Made by a program: the position numbers and the translations under genes. The notes below the pieces were generated by a model. That model made no database searches. It was not told the DNA's origin and saw nothing but the letters and a program-made list of their open reading frames with translations. Of a stretch of 64,000 nt of DNA, positions 11,511-24,615 are shown in pieces (the stretch's first letter is position 1; the number at the start of each line of letters is the position of its first letter). The DNA lies in the NCBI GenBank assembly GCA_038049695.1, contig CP142455.1:31781501-31845500 (forward strand), read 5' to 3'. This DNA comes from Cinnamomum chago (taxonomy: Eukaryota > Streptophyta > Magnoliopsida > Laurales > Lauraceae).

Positions 11511-13500
11511 GAGCTTCAACCATTTGGTATTGAACTTTTAGCTGGATGCCCAGGATCATTCCATTGTTGTGTATTGTCAGTTGAACTACATGGCCCGCAT
11601 GATTTTGAACTGGGGTGATGGTTTCTATCCAATCCAGATCCTACATTTTGCACTTTCTATTCCCATTTCATGGACCATTTTTTTTCTTACCTTTTCCTCT
11701 CTTGGGCCTATCTTAATCATTGAGAAAAGGAATGGAACTCAATTGCAGGCACTGTCATTTGCGGATGTGATCCCCCTCAAGTCCCTGCAATTTGGATGGA
11801 ACTCCTTGTAAATTCAAAGGCTTGGTATTTTAATATCACCCTCGGACGCTCTTGGCTTCATGGTCTTGCATGTTAGGCTAATTATTTGTACTTATGGCTT
11901 TAAAATGACGGCTGTTACTTAATGGTTTTGACCACTGCATACTGGTTTTGGAGCCACCATTTCAGTTATTTGGTTATGGCTGTTTCTGTTGAACCTATTC
12001 AGATTCTATTTTCTCAGTGTTACTTGGTCACTGAGCTTTTATTTATTGTTTAAAACACTAAAAGTAATCAATATGGCTGGTTCAGATAAAAAATGGGGCT
12101 GTTCCACTGTCTTCAGTCTTCTTTTGATGGCTAAAGAAAAAGGGCAATATCTGTGAGCGTAATAAGTTCATGTAATGCGTTTTGTCAGCTTTGTTTAGCA
12201 GCGTCTTGTTTGGCTTGTTATTAGGGAAGGGCTAAATGTAGTTGTTCTTTGCTTTGGAAGAACATAACGTGCTAAATGCAGATTTAGATGAGAGTAACCC
12301 GGTGCAAGTGACTCGAGTTAATGCATATGGGTAAGCCCATAGTCGTTGCATTTGGAAAATTCTGAGGTTACACAAAATTTAGAACTCAAATTTCTTTGCA
12401 ACAACAGACTATAGGGATAAGCAAGTTGACCCTAACTCGACCAATTTAAATGCCGGTAAGTTTTTCTGACCATGACCGACCTGTGTGTACAAACCCAAAC
12501 CTGCATCGATTGGTATTTGCACTGCCCATATCCACCTTGACTTACGGCGGGTTTTATGGTTGTCATACAAAACCTGCCTCATGACAGTTACAGGTCAAGT
12601 TGGGTTTATTAGTGGTTTATTAATATTGTTTAAAAATATAAAAAGATTAATGTATTAGGGGAAATTTGAACCCGTGACATCTAGATGAAATTTCATATAC
12701 AAAGCCTTACTTAGTAATATGTATACATAAAGTGAAGATATACTAGGTGAGGCAGGCTAGATACACCCAAAACCCAAACCCGCCCTGAACCGGGTTTAGT
12801 GTATGGAAAGCTATACCCAACCAAATCTACCCTAACAGGAGAAGGTCGGGGTGGGTCCCCGTAAAAGCCGACCCATAAATTTCTAGGTCAAGTCAAATTT
12901 TTCATCCCCTATCAGCAAAATCTCGTTATGCAAATTATTCAAAATCCCCATTAGCCTACAGATCTTGGAATATTTATGAGAATGCTAATTTAAGGAGTCG
13001 CTCTAACACCTGCTACAAAAGGAGTGTATCCTTCCGGATGGTTTATTTCCAAGTCTTTCTCTCAATCCAAATACCAAACAACTCCTTTTCTTTTACCAAT
13101 TTTCGGTAACATGGCTCTAAACTGCAAGTTGAATGCCCTCCACATTAAAACAAAAAAAATGCCACAAATACGTCAATCGATCTCTTCTTTCAAGAACATT
13201 GTAAGCACACTACGTCAAAATTGTGACTCCATTCATGATGTGTTTGGAACACAAGACATCCCAACGTTCCAATTTGTTGATATCTTACTCAACGCAATCA
13301 AACATTGATTATCTATTTCTTGACTTTAAATTTGATAATTAACAAAGAACATTATATGTTCATGACTAATCAGGGGTCGTCTCCTTGCAACTATTTACAT
13401 ATGTAAATGGTTGACGTATGTAATAGTTAAGTTTGTTCGGGTTGATTTATGCATGAGATATGTAAAATAGATTGTGGTAATAGGCTGATTTTGAGATGGT
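11511..13500. other. Intergenic DNA, no gene supported
   Basis: The 12400-12900 part reads like non-coding transposon sequence (repeated polar CCCAAACC / GGGTTTA words), but no ends or domains are visible. Short open frames at 11569-11811 and 13024-13308 lack codon structure or known motifs. Confidence 0.4.
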
Positions 13501-13599
13501 AAAAGGAATCATAGGTTACTGTTACCAGTCCCGAGCCATGGTGCCTTTAGCATGACTCCAGCCCCATTTTTTATATAAATTTTAGACTTTTGTGGGCCT

Positions 13600-14450
13600 T
13601 ACTTAAAATGAACCATCCATCCTCTTCAAAAGGTCAATTCTGGCAATTAAACCAATTTTCAGCTATTGATTCACAGTAAATGCTGAGATGATTACAAAAG
13701 AGTATATTTTCATAATTAGAAGGCCAATTACAGGTATGGGTCAAATTTTACATTTTAACTCACTATGGATTTTTAGAAATGTCTGAAAAATATACAACCG
13801 TTGGATTAAACACTACTCCATTACATGCTCAGAACGTGACTTGGAAGCAATTTTTTTTTTTTGGAAGTTTGAAGCTTCTATGGTCCTCAAAATTCCAATT
13901 TGAACCCTTCAGCATCTGCACAAGAATCTATGGATTCGCATTAGATTTTGAGATATTTACAAAAAAATCTAGATGTGAACACTGACCATTCAGAGAATCT
14001 ATGAGCTTTCATTTTCATGATCCAAACCGTTCGAACAAATACAACTATATGGTCAAGTCTCACATTTTAAGCCATCAAGGATTTTGAGATATATTTAGAG
14101 AAAACACAACCATTGGATTAAACACAACTTCCATCACATGCTCAAAACGTGACTTGGGAGCAATCCCTTTTTCTAATTTTAAAGCTTTTGTGAGCCCCAA
14201 AATTCCAATCTGAACCATCCATCTTCTGCAAAAGATTAAAAATCATTATGGGACAAATTATCAGCCGTTGATTCATCATAGATTTTGAGATGTTTAAACA
14301 AAAAAAAAGCCCACGCATAAAAACTTGCCATTTTGGGAATTCTATAGGCCCAATTTTTATAATCCAAACCGTTCAAACTATTTAAAATGCCAAAAATGGT
14401 CATTGAGTCAAATTTCAACTCCCTAAAGCATCATAGATTTTAAAGAAATT
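13600..14450. repeat. Internally repeated non-coding block, ~315-bp period
   Basis: CCGTTGGATTAAACACTACTCC near 13798 recurs near 14113 as CCATTGGATTAAACACAACTTCC. The phrase about a Lys/Asn-poor AT-rich stretch (GATTTTGAGATATTT and variants) recurs at least three times. The layout suggests a degraded non-autonomous DNA transposon or a local tandem duplication. No clear ends were found. Confidence 0.6.
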
Positions 14451-16970
14451 TGTGAAAAACATTATACCACCAGATTGATCGATCATAGATTCACATGTGC
14501 AGTGGTGTGTATAGTACAAATGGTGGAATCCCATGTTCGTGTCATATGCACACGTAAATGATTCACATGTGGGTTATTTACACACGTGAATCATTTTAAA
14601 TGCAAAAAAATGAACCCTGAAGTCCTACTGAATCTAGAGCATATGAGCCCCATAAACCTGTTGCTTGTTCTACTTCTTTTTCTATTTTTTATTTTGCGCT
14701 CCTCTTTTCTTTCCCTTCTTTTTTATAAAGAGTGAGAAAGTTGCAGATTATAGAGAATCCAATTACTTTCGACCCTTCGCTCTGTCTCTCCACATTTACA
14801 TGGGTTGGTCCAAGTCAAATGTTTGGGTCCGTGGTTTTCCAATACATCATCAATGTCAACTTAGCCTTGCCCCATCAATTTGGGCCTGACATAAGTACTA
14901 CTCATTAAACAGATTTAGGTCAGAAGCCTGGATCTGCACTAACTACAATGGACCCGGAGGCCACACCGGGCCCATTTCAAGTTCTTTTTTCTGCTAAGTT
15001 AGACTAATGGTCTAAGAGCAATACTTTAAACTTGAACGATTCCTGGGCATGTGTGTGAAAATAAGGCGCCAACACCACTCAACCATGAGTGTGTTGGCGA
15101 CCCATTTCAAGTTCTAAACATATGTAAACCTAATATATTTTGCTGTGTGGAAAAGTCGTCTGTACTTGGACTTTCAGGTTCAGGAGCAAAATATCAACCA
15201 TCTTGACTAGAGGTATTATCTCAACCATCTTGGCCAGAGGTATTATCTATAATTATCCTGCATGAAATAATACTAATAATACAAGCACATGTGGACACGC
15301 CACAAGCACGCACGCACATGCATGTATGCAAAAAAAAAAAAAAAAAAAAGATTGATAATATACATAAATACACACGCACAAGCAAAAAAGATGAGATGAT
15401 ATACACATCTAGAATATACACATCTAGAATGAGGTTCCTGTGAGAGTAGTTCTCAAAGGAAGATTTGTCTGTGTCAGAGACAAAAACTTGGACACACGGG
15501 CAGCAGCTATGACCCCTGCTGGACCCAGACTTGATTGTCAATCAGGTGCAAAGGAGAGTCCAAACTGGAATTTCCAGGTTGGAACGTTTGATTAGCGGGG
15601 TCATCGGAAGTCCATTGACATCCCTAGCAATGACTCCAGTGGTATGGGCATGGGACATGGGTCCAATGATTGGAATCTAGCTTGGACCTGGAGCCAGTTA
15701 CATTAGTCTTTAGGGTCTGGGATTCTGCATTTTACCCTGATCCATCCCTACTTGTTTGTCTCCAGTTCATTTTCTTATCGATGGTCACATGCACATCCAC
15801 TAATCAGAACTCACAGCAAAATGAATGAGCTTGGTCCCACTCCAGAAAGGGACTCCTAGATTATTAAATGAAATGAGCATATCTTAACTGCCAACGAACG
15901 GCACTCCAGACCGGAAAACTCTAATATAGATTTGACCCAGAAGGCCCAGACCAAGTCCTTCAAATCCCAAGTTACCCATCATTCCCACGCCCCCTCTTAA
16001 GTGGGGATGGGAATGCTACAGGATCTGTTCATTGTTCTTCTTCATAAACAATTGACTCGCTCTGAATAATTATTTCGCAGGCCTGAATAAGCCCGTCTTG
16101 ACATCACTATCAACTACTGAAGACAAGGATAGCATGATAACTTGCAAGTTGGATGCATGCTATAGTAAATCAGTAGTTACCTCGTTAATCCATCTATATA
16201 CAATGATTTGTACAGAAACATGCTGCTTGCGCCATGAAACTGTCGCTTGGTCCTCCTGTTGGTTTCATCTGATCAAATTGAGAAAATAACGTATTAGATT
16301 GTATTTCTGGTTGATAAAAGACCCAATCTTCCAAACACGGCAAAATTTCCACAAAATATGATGAATATTTCCACCAGAACGCGAAATTCAGCTCTGGCCA
16401 AGAGAAAAGAGTAATCAGGTCCCGGTAAACAAATAGGGTAACTGCTTCACACTGTGTGCCGTGTCGCAAGCTTAAGGCCTCACCTTAAATTGAAATATTT
16501 AGCTAGACGCAAAAGACCCTAAAAGAGTAATTTTTGTTCTATTAAGTGTATGGTTCAATTGGACTGTGATTACAATCTCAGGGCTGCCTTAAGTAAAATG
16601 TTGGATGGGGTACAGGGCACTTAAGACAGCGTCCCTCTGCAGAATTAAGCAAAAGTCACCCAATTTAGATTACAATGCATTCACTGGCTACACTTCCTTC
16701 AGGATTTTGGAAATAAAAGAACGGCTGCAATCTGTTTTTTATTTTAATCAAGGCTCTGGCTGATTATGCAGGATTCTTTCTGAATTCCTGTTTGCACGGT
16801 ATTGAATTCCTAGAAACTCTACGCCAGCCAGCCTAACAATGGGGAAAAAAATTGACGACAGTGAATATCCACAAATGGCCATAAAATAGATACCTCCTGG
16901 AATCCATTTTACATCTAACCATGGTTCTTGCTGATTATTACAATTTCTTCAGGATTCTCAGAGCTTGTTT
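14451..16970. other. Intergenic DNA, no gene supported
   Basis: Poly(A) near 15330-15349 and scattered low-complexity runs. The short open frames carry no recognisable domains. Confidence 0.4.
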
Positions 16971-16980
16971 GTTTGCTCCA

Positions 16981-17356
16981 TGGTTCAAAATAGTGGCCGC
17001 TACATAGCATAGCGCCCACATTATCGGCCGTAGCGGTCGAGGCTGCTACGCTATTTTGAAAAAAGCGGCGCTACGGTCTAAAACCTAATAGAGCCAAGTA
17101 ATTTTAGTTTTAAACACTGTTTTTCCTGATTCTTCTCCTCAATAGTCTTTCCTAAAGTTATCTCTACCCTTACATGGTTTCAAATCACTAAAGAAATACA
17201 ATATTATTTGCTATACAAGATTCAAAAAAATTTGATCATTTAAAAAATTCATACCTCTACACCGCTACGTATCACCGCAACCGCTACGTATTGCCCGCCA
17301 CGTAGCGTTTTGGCCACTGACCGCTACGCCTGCCGCAGCCACTATTTTGATCCTTG
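16981..17356. mobile_element. MITE with terminal inverted repeats and target duplication
   Basis: The left end reads TGGTTCAAAATAGTGGCCGC. The right end, reverse-complemented, reads nearly the same (GATCAAAATAGTGGCTGC), giving TIRs of about 20 bp. GTTTGCTCCA occurs on both sides (16971-16980 and 17357-17366); because the boundary is ambiguous, the target duplication may be 8-10 bp, fitting hAT (8) or Mutator-like (9) elements. The inside is rich in repeated CCGCTACG-type words and has no coding capacity. A related but partial sequence occurs near 26405-26450. Confidence 0.8.
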
Positions 17357-17366
17357 GTTTGCTCCA

Positions 17367-17889
17367 TATTGAATTCCTATGCCTTCCTATTGAAGCAGCT
17401 GAAATTGGAAGTAATGGTGATTTTATCCCTGGCCAGTGTTCTGAGTGAATTTATTCAGGATTCTTTCTGAATCGTACCGAGGGCTAGTTTTTTTTGCTCA
17501 GTGTTGCATTTCTCAGAGTTCAAAGCAATGCTTTCCCATCATTGGGGCTAAAGTTGAAGTAAAAGGTGAAGATCCAGAAATGGCCATCACAGGTCTCCCC
17601 TTTTGGTGGGAAATGATTACTCAGCCATCATCTCGGCAAAACAAATCTTAGGACAGTGAGAGCCCCATGTTCATTTCCATTTTAATCAATTCCCTCCTCA
17701 ACCGCCTTAACATTCTTTTTGTGAAAACTCATTTTACTCAAAATACCTAGAAACTCAATACCAACAATCCAAACATTCCCTTATGATTGTATCCAACATT
17801 TTAACTGATTTTTCTTGAGGACAGAAGCATCTTTTGTCCAATCAAGAACTTAATAGGGAAAAGAACATGTTCTTAAGGTCCTGGGCTCA
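17367..17889. other. Intergenic DNA, no gene supported
   Basis: Includes a 68-codon open frame at 17445-17651 with no known motif. No repeat ends were seen. Confidence 0.35.
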
Positions 17890-18392
17890 GTCTGGGCTCT
17901 TAAAGAGTCACAGTGATTATCAATTGTTGCAAACACCTGGCCATTTGATTTCTGATTGTCGCAACCATTCTCAGAATCGTATTTAAGCATATCAAGTCAC
18001 CATTGATATATCTTCTCCTTCTACTGTTTAAGCTCGAACTTGGTCATTGCAACCTACAAACACTACTATTGCACTATGTGCTACTGTTAGTCTTGAAGCC
18101 TTACAATAGATTGTGTAGGCTCTATCCACCATGGGATTCTTTGGTAATGTCTCTTCTTGCACCACATGGTATTGCAATTTTGGCGCATCAATCACAACTA
18201 TGATGCACCAACGTTTGTCCAACCTCCTTAAGCCAAATACCGCACCAACTCGTGTCCATACTGCCAATGGTGATAAAAAGAATATTTCCGGTATTGTGGA
18301 TGTCATTTTTCTTCACTCCCTTACATCTTCTCTCTGTCCTTCCTTAATTCATAATCTTCTATCTGTTGGGCAGCTTATTGAGAACAACTATC
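17890..18392 (+). mobile_element. Old Ty1-copia relic, left part (interrupted by the younger element)
   Basis: Copia-like blocks are visible: a zinc-knuckle-like CxKHPGHLISDC stretch near 17925-17965, a protease-type block with TWYCNFGASITTMM, and HTANGDKKNISG followed by HNLLSVGQLIENN, which is typical of the copia protease to pre-integrase region. The relic stops exactly where the younger LTR begins and resumes after 23643. It is broken in several places and is clearly much older than its insert. Confidence 0.75.
18388..18392. repeat. Left target-site duplication of the young copia element (CTATC)
   Basis: CTATC directly precedes the 5' LTR and is repeated directly after the 3' LTR at 23639-23643. 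A 5-bp duplication is standard for Ty1-copia integration. Confidence 0.9.
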
Positions 18393-18623
18393 TGTCAATC
18401 CTGGGCCTCCAGGCCCAATATAGCAGGCCCATTTATATACTAGTTAGTTGTTAGCTATTAGTATGGATCTAAATCCAGGTGTAACTAATGGATAAGCACT
18501 GTTAGAATGTAATCAGGGATTAAACCCTTTTAAATATAGATCTCAGTCGACGATGGAAGGAGAACATTCATCTCCACTTTATCTCTCTCTCTCATGTCTG
18601 TATCACTTCTGTTTGCAATAACA
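18393..18623 (+). repeat. 5' LTR of the young copia element
   Basis: 231 bp, TG...CA ends, same length as the 3' LTR and apparently identical to it. An AT-rich segment near 18535 may hold promoter elements. Confidence 0.95.
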
Positions 18624-18641
18624 TGGTATCAGAGCTTGGTC
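18624..18641 (+). other. Primer-binding site (initiator Met tRNA type)
   Basis: TGGTATCAGAGC begins right after the 5' LTR. This is the usual complement to the 3' end of plant initiator-Met tRNA used by LTR elements. Confidence 0.9.
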
Positions 18642-19282
18642 AAATCATCTGTGATCTTCTCCTAAGTCATCTTCCAAGCATAGGAAGCCAGTCTGTGATC
18701 ATCTGTGATCATTCTCTTCAGCCGGATCATCTCTGATCATCTCAGATCAGGCGTGGCCCACCTATGATCATCACCATCACATCAGCGGACTACTCCCATC
18801 TTGGTCGACTGGAGTTTCCTGGATTTCTAAAGAATTTTTCCTGATTTATTGATCATCAGAGGTAGGTTTTCTACCAATCTTTTGTGAAAATTCATTTTTT
18901 TCACTAGTTTTCATCTCTGCCGTCCAAAATCCTGGATATAGATTTGATCTGCATGCGACCACTTCCAGTAGTTGCATAAATCTACTCTCTTTTCATCCCC
19001 ACACTCTGATCTGTGTCAAGATCATCACGTGGGGCCCACGAGTGGAATTACCTGCTGTCGACAGGGACGTTTGGGACTATTTTGTTGCTGTGCACTGTTT
19101 ACACTACTGTTTGCTGTTTGCTGTTCTCTACTACTTCCTCTCTGCTGCTGGTTGCTATTTCTTGCTGCTGTTTATTACTGCTGTCCTTTTCCTCTCTACT
19201 GCTGCTTGCTGGATTTGTTCCGTTTGCTGTTTACTGCTGCTATCACTGATTGCTGTTCTCCACTGCCTTCTGTTCTGCTATC

Positions 19283-22200
19283 ATGGATAAACCTGAAAAA
19301 TCAGAACTCTCTATTGTTCGATTTAATGGCAAAAACTATGTGTCTTGGGCATTTCAATTCCAGTTATACCTTGAGGGAAAGGAACTGTGGGCCCATATTG
19401 ACGGATCTGAACCAATCCCTACTGATGATGCCAAGAAAATTCTTTCTTGGAAAACTAAAGATGCAAAGATAAAATCTTGGATTCTTTCTTCTGTAGAACC
19501 AAATTTTATTTTATATCTACGACCATGCAAAACCTCAAAGGAAATGTGGGAATATCTGAAAAAGGTCTATTATCAAAATCATGCTGCTCGTCAATTCAAC
19601 TGGAATTAGAAATTGCAAATTACTCCCACGGCAAGCTTTCCATCCAGGATTATTACTCCGGATTTCTAATCCTCTGGTCAGAATATGATGAAATCAAGTT
19701 TGCTACTGTCTCTGAAGCGCTGCTCCCTGAGTTACTTTCTTTACAACAAAACAGTCATCGGGACCAATTGCTCATGAAACTGCGCCCTGAATATGAGACA
19801 GTGAGATCCAACTTGATGAGCCGCGCTTCTCTTCCCAACGTAGATGACTGTCTTCAAGAACTTCTACGAGAAGAACTACGCCTTGTTACCAAAATTGCCA
19901 TTGAACAACAGAGCAACACTGTCCCTCCGCTTGCCTATGCTGCTAAAACCAGGCCACCTCCTCGGGACATCAGTAAAGTACAGTGTTACAACTGTAAAAA
20001 ATATGGCCATTATGCAAATCAATGCAAGCTGAAAATCTGCAAATATTGTAAGGCCGTTGGTCATGGTATTGAAGAGTGTCGGAAGAAGGCTCGCAATTCT
20101 GCGTCTCGTCCCTATGTGCAGTCAGCTCCAAGTGCTTACTCGGCTACCCCCCCACAATATGCATCTTCTGAATTCAGTGGTTCACTGCCGTTTGATTCCA
20201 CATCACAGCCTGGTTCCTCATCACAAACACAGTCACCAGCTCCAATTACTCCGGCTATGGTAAATCAGATGATTATCAATGCCCTGTCCTCTATGAACAT
20301 TTCAGGTACTGGTTCGTCCATTTCTAATACATGGTATTTAGATTCTGGAGCTAGTAATCACATGACCTCCTCACCCACCAAACTCCATCATGTTACTCCC
20401 TACACTGGCACTCTATCTGTTCAAGCTGCCAATGGAGACCACCTTCCCATCATCTCTGTGGGTGATGCCCCTGGCCCTTTTCCATTAAAAAATGTTTTTG
20501 TGTCCCCTCATCTTACTACCAATTTGATTTCTGTTGGTCAATTAGTTGAGAATAATTGCAATGTCTCCTTTTCTTCTTCTGGTTGTGTTGTGCAGGACCA
20601 GGAGTCGGGGGCAGTGATCGCGAGGGGGCCTAAACGTGGCAGACTTTTTACTTTACCAGTATCTCCATTTATTCAAAATAAACCTTGGCATCAGTTGTTT
20701 TGTTTTTTACTTCCTAATAATTCTCGGTTATGGCATAATAGACTTGGTCATCCGAATGCTGCTACGTTGTCCACTTTGTTTCAAACTGGATTATTAAATA
20801 AACCTCTTGATTCTGTTTCATTTGAGTGTGATGCTTGTAAATTAGGTAAAAGTAAAACTTTACCTTTTTCTAACTCTACAACTCGAAGCCATGCATGTTT
20901 TGACTTAATCCACAGTGATGTTTGGGGCATTGCTCCTACCATTTCTCATGGTCATTTCAAATACTTTGTTACATTTATTGATGATTACAGCAGGTTTACT
21001 TGGGTTTATTTGTTACATTCTAAATCTGAAGTTCTTAATGCATTTAAAATTTTTCTTAGCTATGTTGATACCCAATTTTCCAAATGCATTAAAACTTTGC
21101 GCTCAGATTCAGGGGGGGAGTATGTCTCTACTGATTTCCAGTCTTTCCTCAAAAGTCGAGGAATTATATCTCAACGTACTTGTCCTTATACTCCTCAACA
21201 AAATGGAGTCGCAGAACGGAAAAACAGGCATCTTCTTGATGTCACGAGAACGCTTCTCATTGAATCATCTGTTCCTCTTCGTTTTTGGACTGAAGCTCTT
21301 ATCACTGCAGTACATCTCATCAACCGTCTTCCATCACCTACCATTGGCAAATTAACACCACATTTTAAACTTTTTGGTCACCATCCTACGTTTAATCATC
21401 TACATACCTTTGGGTGTGTTTGCTTCGTTCATTTGCCTCCCACAGAGCGCACAAAATTAACGGCCCAATCTAGCAGGTGTGTTTTTTTAGGATATGCCAC
21501 TAACCAAAAGGGTTTTGTTTGCTATGATCCAATGGCTCGTCGCACCAGGATCTCTCGTAATGTCATTTTCTTTGAAAATCAATATTTTTTCCAAACAAAC
21601 TTGGATTGTCCTCCTCCATTTTCCACAACTTTGTTACCTGAGTTTTCTGAAGAAACAACTGTTACACGGTTTAATCCTAATTTTGTGTATCGTCGAAGGG
21701 AAAAACCTACCACTGCAGATGCCCACCCTCCTGATCCTCCTGATCCTCCGGCAAATGGTCCCACATCTACTGGTCTCTTGCGTCGCTCCTCCAGAATTTC
21801 TCGCCCTCCTGAGCGGTATGGATTTACCCATGCTTCCTTGATGACTACACTATCCTCTGTTTCCATCCCAAGTTCTTATTTGCAGGCTGTGCAACATGAT
21901 TGTTGGAACCAGGCCATGAAAGCAGAATTAGATGCTTTGACTCTGAATCACACCTGGGATATTGTGGACTGCCCTTCTTCCGTTAAACCCATCGGTTGCA
22001 AATGGATCTACTCGATCAAACTAAAATCCGATGGCTCCTTGGATAGACACAAAGCTCGACTTGTGGCTCTTGGCAACCGACAGGAGTATGGCATTGACTA
22101 TGAAGAGACATTTGCGCCAGTTGCCAAAATGACAACTGTTCGGCTCCTTCTCACCATTGCTGCTTCTCAATCTTGGCCATTATACCAAATGGATGTCAAG

Positions 22201-23400
22201 AATGCTTTTCTACATGGGGACTTGAAAGAAGAGGTCTATATGAGGATACCACCAGGAGTCACCTCTCCATCTAAGAAGTCTGTATGTCACTTACGCAGAT
22301 CTCTTTACGGTCTCAAGCAAGCTCCCCGAGCGTGGTTTGAAACATTCAAAGACCGGTTAGGCACGATTGGCTTTACTCAAAGTCAATATGATCCATCTCT
22401 TTTTCTGAGCCATGCATCTACTGGCTTTACTGTTCTCCTCGTATATGTTGATGATATCATTATCACCGGCACTGATGATGCTATGATAAAATCCCTCCAA
22501 GCCTCTCTTCGAGATTCATTCCATATGAAGGATCTGGGTCCTCTCCATTATTTTTTGGGCTTAGAGATACATCAGTCTCCAAAAGGCCTGTTTATCAATC
22601 AACACAAATATGCGACAGATCTTATTGAGCTTGCTGATCTGGATGAATCTTCCTCAGTTGATACGCCGCTTGAGGTCAATCTTAAGTCGAGTAAAGATGA
22701 TGGCGATCTTCTTCCTGATCCACATACATACCGGAGACTTGTTGGCAGTCTTGTCTATCTCACCATCACCAGGCCTGACATATCTTATGCTGTCAATCTT
22801 GTCAGCCAATTCATGACGTCTCCGCGCCACCTTCATCTGACAGCAGTAAAGCGAATTATCCGGTATTTATTGGGTACTAGAGCTCGTGGTTTATATTATC
22901 CAAAGGATAATCGTCTACTTCTGACTGCTTATGCAGACGCTGACTGGGCAGGATGTCCGGATACCAGACGGTCCACCACTGGTTGGTGTATGTACCTCGG
23001 TCAATCTCTCATCTCTTGGAAATGCAAGAAACAAGAACGGGTCTCCAAATCTTCCACAGAGGCTGAATATCGGGCTATGTCCTCTGCTTGTTCTGAAATC
23101 CTATGGCTTCGGGGTCTTCTTTCAGAACTTGGCTTTGCACAGGCCTCTCCCACTTCCTTGAATGCAGATAATACTGGGGCAATCAGAATCACTGCAAATC
23201 CTGTTCTTCATGAACGCACAAAACATATAGAAGTTGATTGCCACTTTATTCGAGACGAATACAAGCGTGATGTTATCAGTCTACCTCATGTCCCTACAGA
23301 GTTTCAGTTTGCAGATATCTTCACTAAGGGACTTGCTCGGCCTCGACATCAATTTCTTGTTTCCAAATTGCTGCTTTATGACACTCCCGCATCAATTTGA
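19283..23400 (+). mobile_element. Internal gag-pol region of the young copia element
   Basis: Visible parts: gag from about 19283 with a CCHC zinc knuckle near 19985-20025 (CYNCKKYGHYANQC) and a second knuckle-like block after it; protease near 20330 (WYLDSGASNHMT); pre-integrase with LWHNRLGHP near 20730; integrase about 20915-21400 (HSDVWG, TLRSDSGGEY, TPQQNGVAERKN); reverse transcriptase about 21950-22690 with the YVDD catalytic motif near 22445; RNase H about 22930-23330 (AYADADWAG, STEAEYRAMS). Plant copia elements normally encode all of this as one polyprotein. About one break is apparent overall. Confidence 0.9.
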
Positions 23401-23407
23401 GGGGGGG
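23401..23407 (+). other. Polypurine tract of the young copia element
   Basis: A run of seven G directly before the 3' LTR, in the position used to prime plus-strand DNA synthesis. Confidence 0.8.
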
Positions 23408-23638
23408 TGTCAATCCTGGGCCTCCAGGCCCAATATAGCAGGCCCATTTATATACTAGTTAGTTGTTAGCTATTAGTATGGATCTAAATCCAGGTGTAAC
23501 TAATGGATAAGCACTGTTAGAATGTAATCAGGGATTAAACCCTTTTAAATATAGATCTCAGTCGACGATGGAAGGAGAACATTCATCTCCACTTTATCTC
23601 TCTCTCTCATGTCTGTATCACTTCTGTTTGCAATAACA
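23408..23638 (+). repeat. 3' LTR of the young copia element
   Basis: 231 bp, apparently identical to 18393-18623, followed by the CTATC target duplication. Confidence 0.95.
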
Positions 23639-23643
23639 CTATC

Positions 23644-24535
23644 CAGTGTTATTTTTCCATGATAGGTGTCTAATACATGACCAGGCAACTGGGAAGCTGA
23701 TTGGGAATGGGCATAGGAGTGGAAGATTATTTGTCTTGACCTGGTTCCACATCATACATCATTCCCTTCTTCCTTTGCCTTCTCATTTCTGTCTTCATTT
23801 GAATCTTCAGAAAATAATGATTCATCTTTTTGGCATAGGAGATTAAGACATCTAAACATTAATAAATTCGTATGCATGTTGAATTCAGGCTTGTTTAGAA
23901 ATAAAAGATTTATTGCTACCCATTTCTCCTGCACTAGCTGTCACATGGGGAAAGGGAAATTACTTCCTTTTTTCTATTACCACGCATAATGCTTCTGCAT
24001 GTTCTGATTAACTGCACATTGATGTTTGAATGTCTCCTAACTTATCTAGGGCAGGAAACAAATATTTTGTTATATTTGTTGATGAGTACATTCATTTTAC
24101 ATGGTTGTTTTTTTACGTTCCAAATCTGATGTATATACTATAGTACTTCAATACTTTGTCATATAATATTCCCTTCTTTTGTGCCCCTTTATCCTCATCC
24201 ACATTTGTCATGACTCAATCCATATTGCCTGTCTTCTTTAGTCTGTCTACCAATTTTCGTTTTCCTCCATTGATTCAATTCCTGGTTCACCTTCACCTGA
24301 ATGATTTAAAGAAGTGGTTCATCAAAGGACAAGGAAAGCTAACTGATTGCCACCTCCTAATTCTTCCTCAGAAGCTTCTACAGGTACACCTCAGAAAACT
24401 CCTAATGGATGCTCTGACTCTTTGTTGTCCATCTTGGACCATAAAACCTCCTACCGCAATGAATTTCTTTCTGCATCCCTCCTTGCTTTTTTAAATTTGG
24501 TTTCTATCCCTCTTATAAGAAGGCAATGCATCATA
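23644..24535 (+). mobile_element. Old Ty1-copia relic, right part
   Basis: Continues the relic cut by the young element: CLIHDQATGKLIGNG and HRSGRLFVL (pre-integrase), then CxxCHMGK-like and an integrase-like stretch with FVIFVDEYIHFTWLF near 24060-24110, then weak linker sequence. It is heavily decayed; no reverse transcriptase was recognised. Confidence 0.65.
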
Positions 24536-24539
24536 AGCA

Positions 24540-24615
24540 ATGATGCAAAGATACTTCAAAATGGTTGACGCATCATATTCGATACTTCACTTTTTACGTG
24601 GGATACTTGGAGCTC
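24540..24615. repeat. Short repeat related to the 38896-39021 insertion
   Basis: GATGCAAAGATACTTCAAAATGG, the CGATACTTC word and CACTTTTTACGTG match, in the same order, the 126-bp piece inserted in the RTE fragment near 38.9 kb. This suggests a small dispersed family. Confidence 0.5.

Larger units (their letters stand above)
18393..23638 (+). mobile_element. Young Ty1-copia LTR retrotransposon, near-complete
   Basis: The 5246-bp element has two 231-bp LTRs starting TGTCAATC and ending AATAACA, a primer-binding site just after the 5' LTR, a polypurine tract before the 3' LTR, and 5-bp target duplications. I see no difference between the LTRs by eye, so insertion is recent on an evolutionary scale. 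The order of internal parts (gag, protease, integrase, reverse transcriptase, RNase H) is that of Ty1-copia. It looks nearly whole, with about one apparent break in the coding region. It sits inside an older copia relic in the same orientation. The exact copia lineage is not resolved here. Confidence 0.95.
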
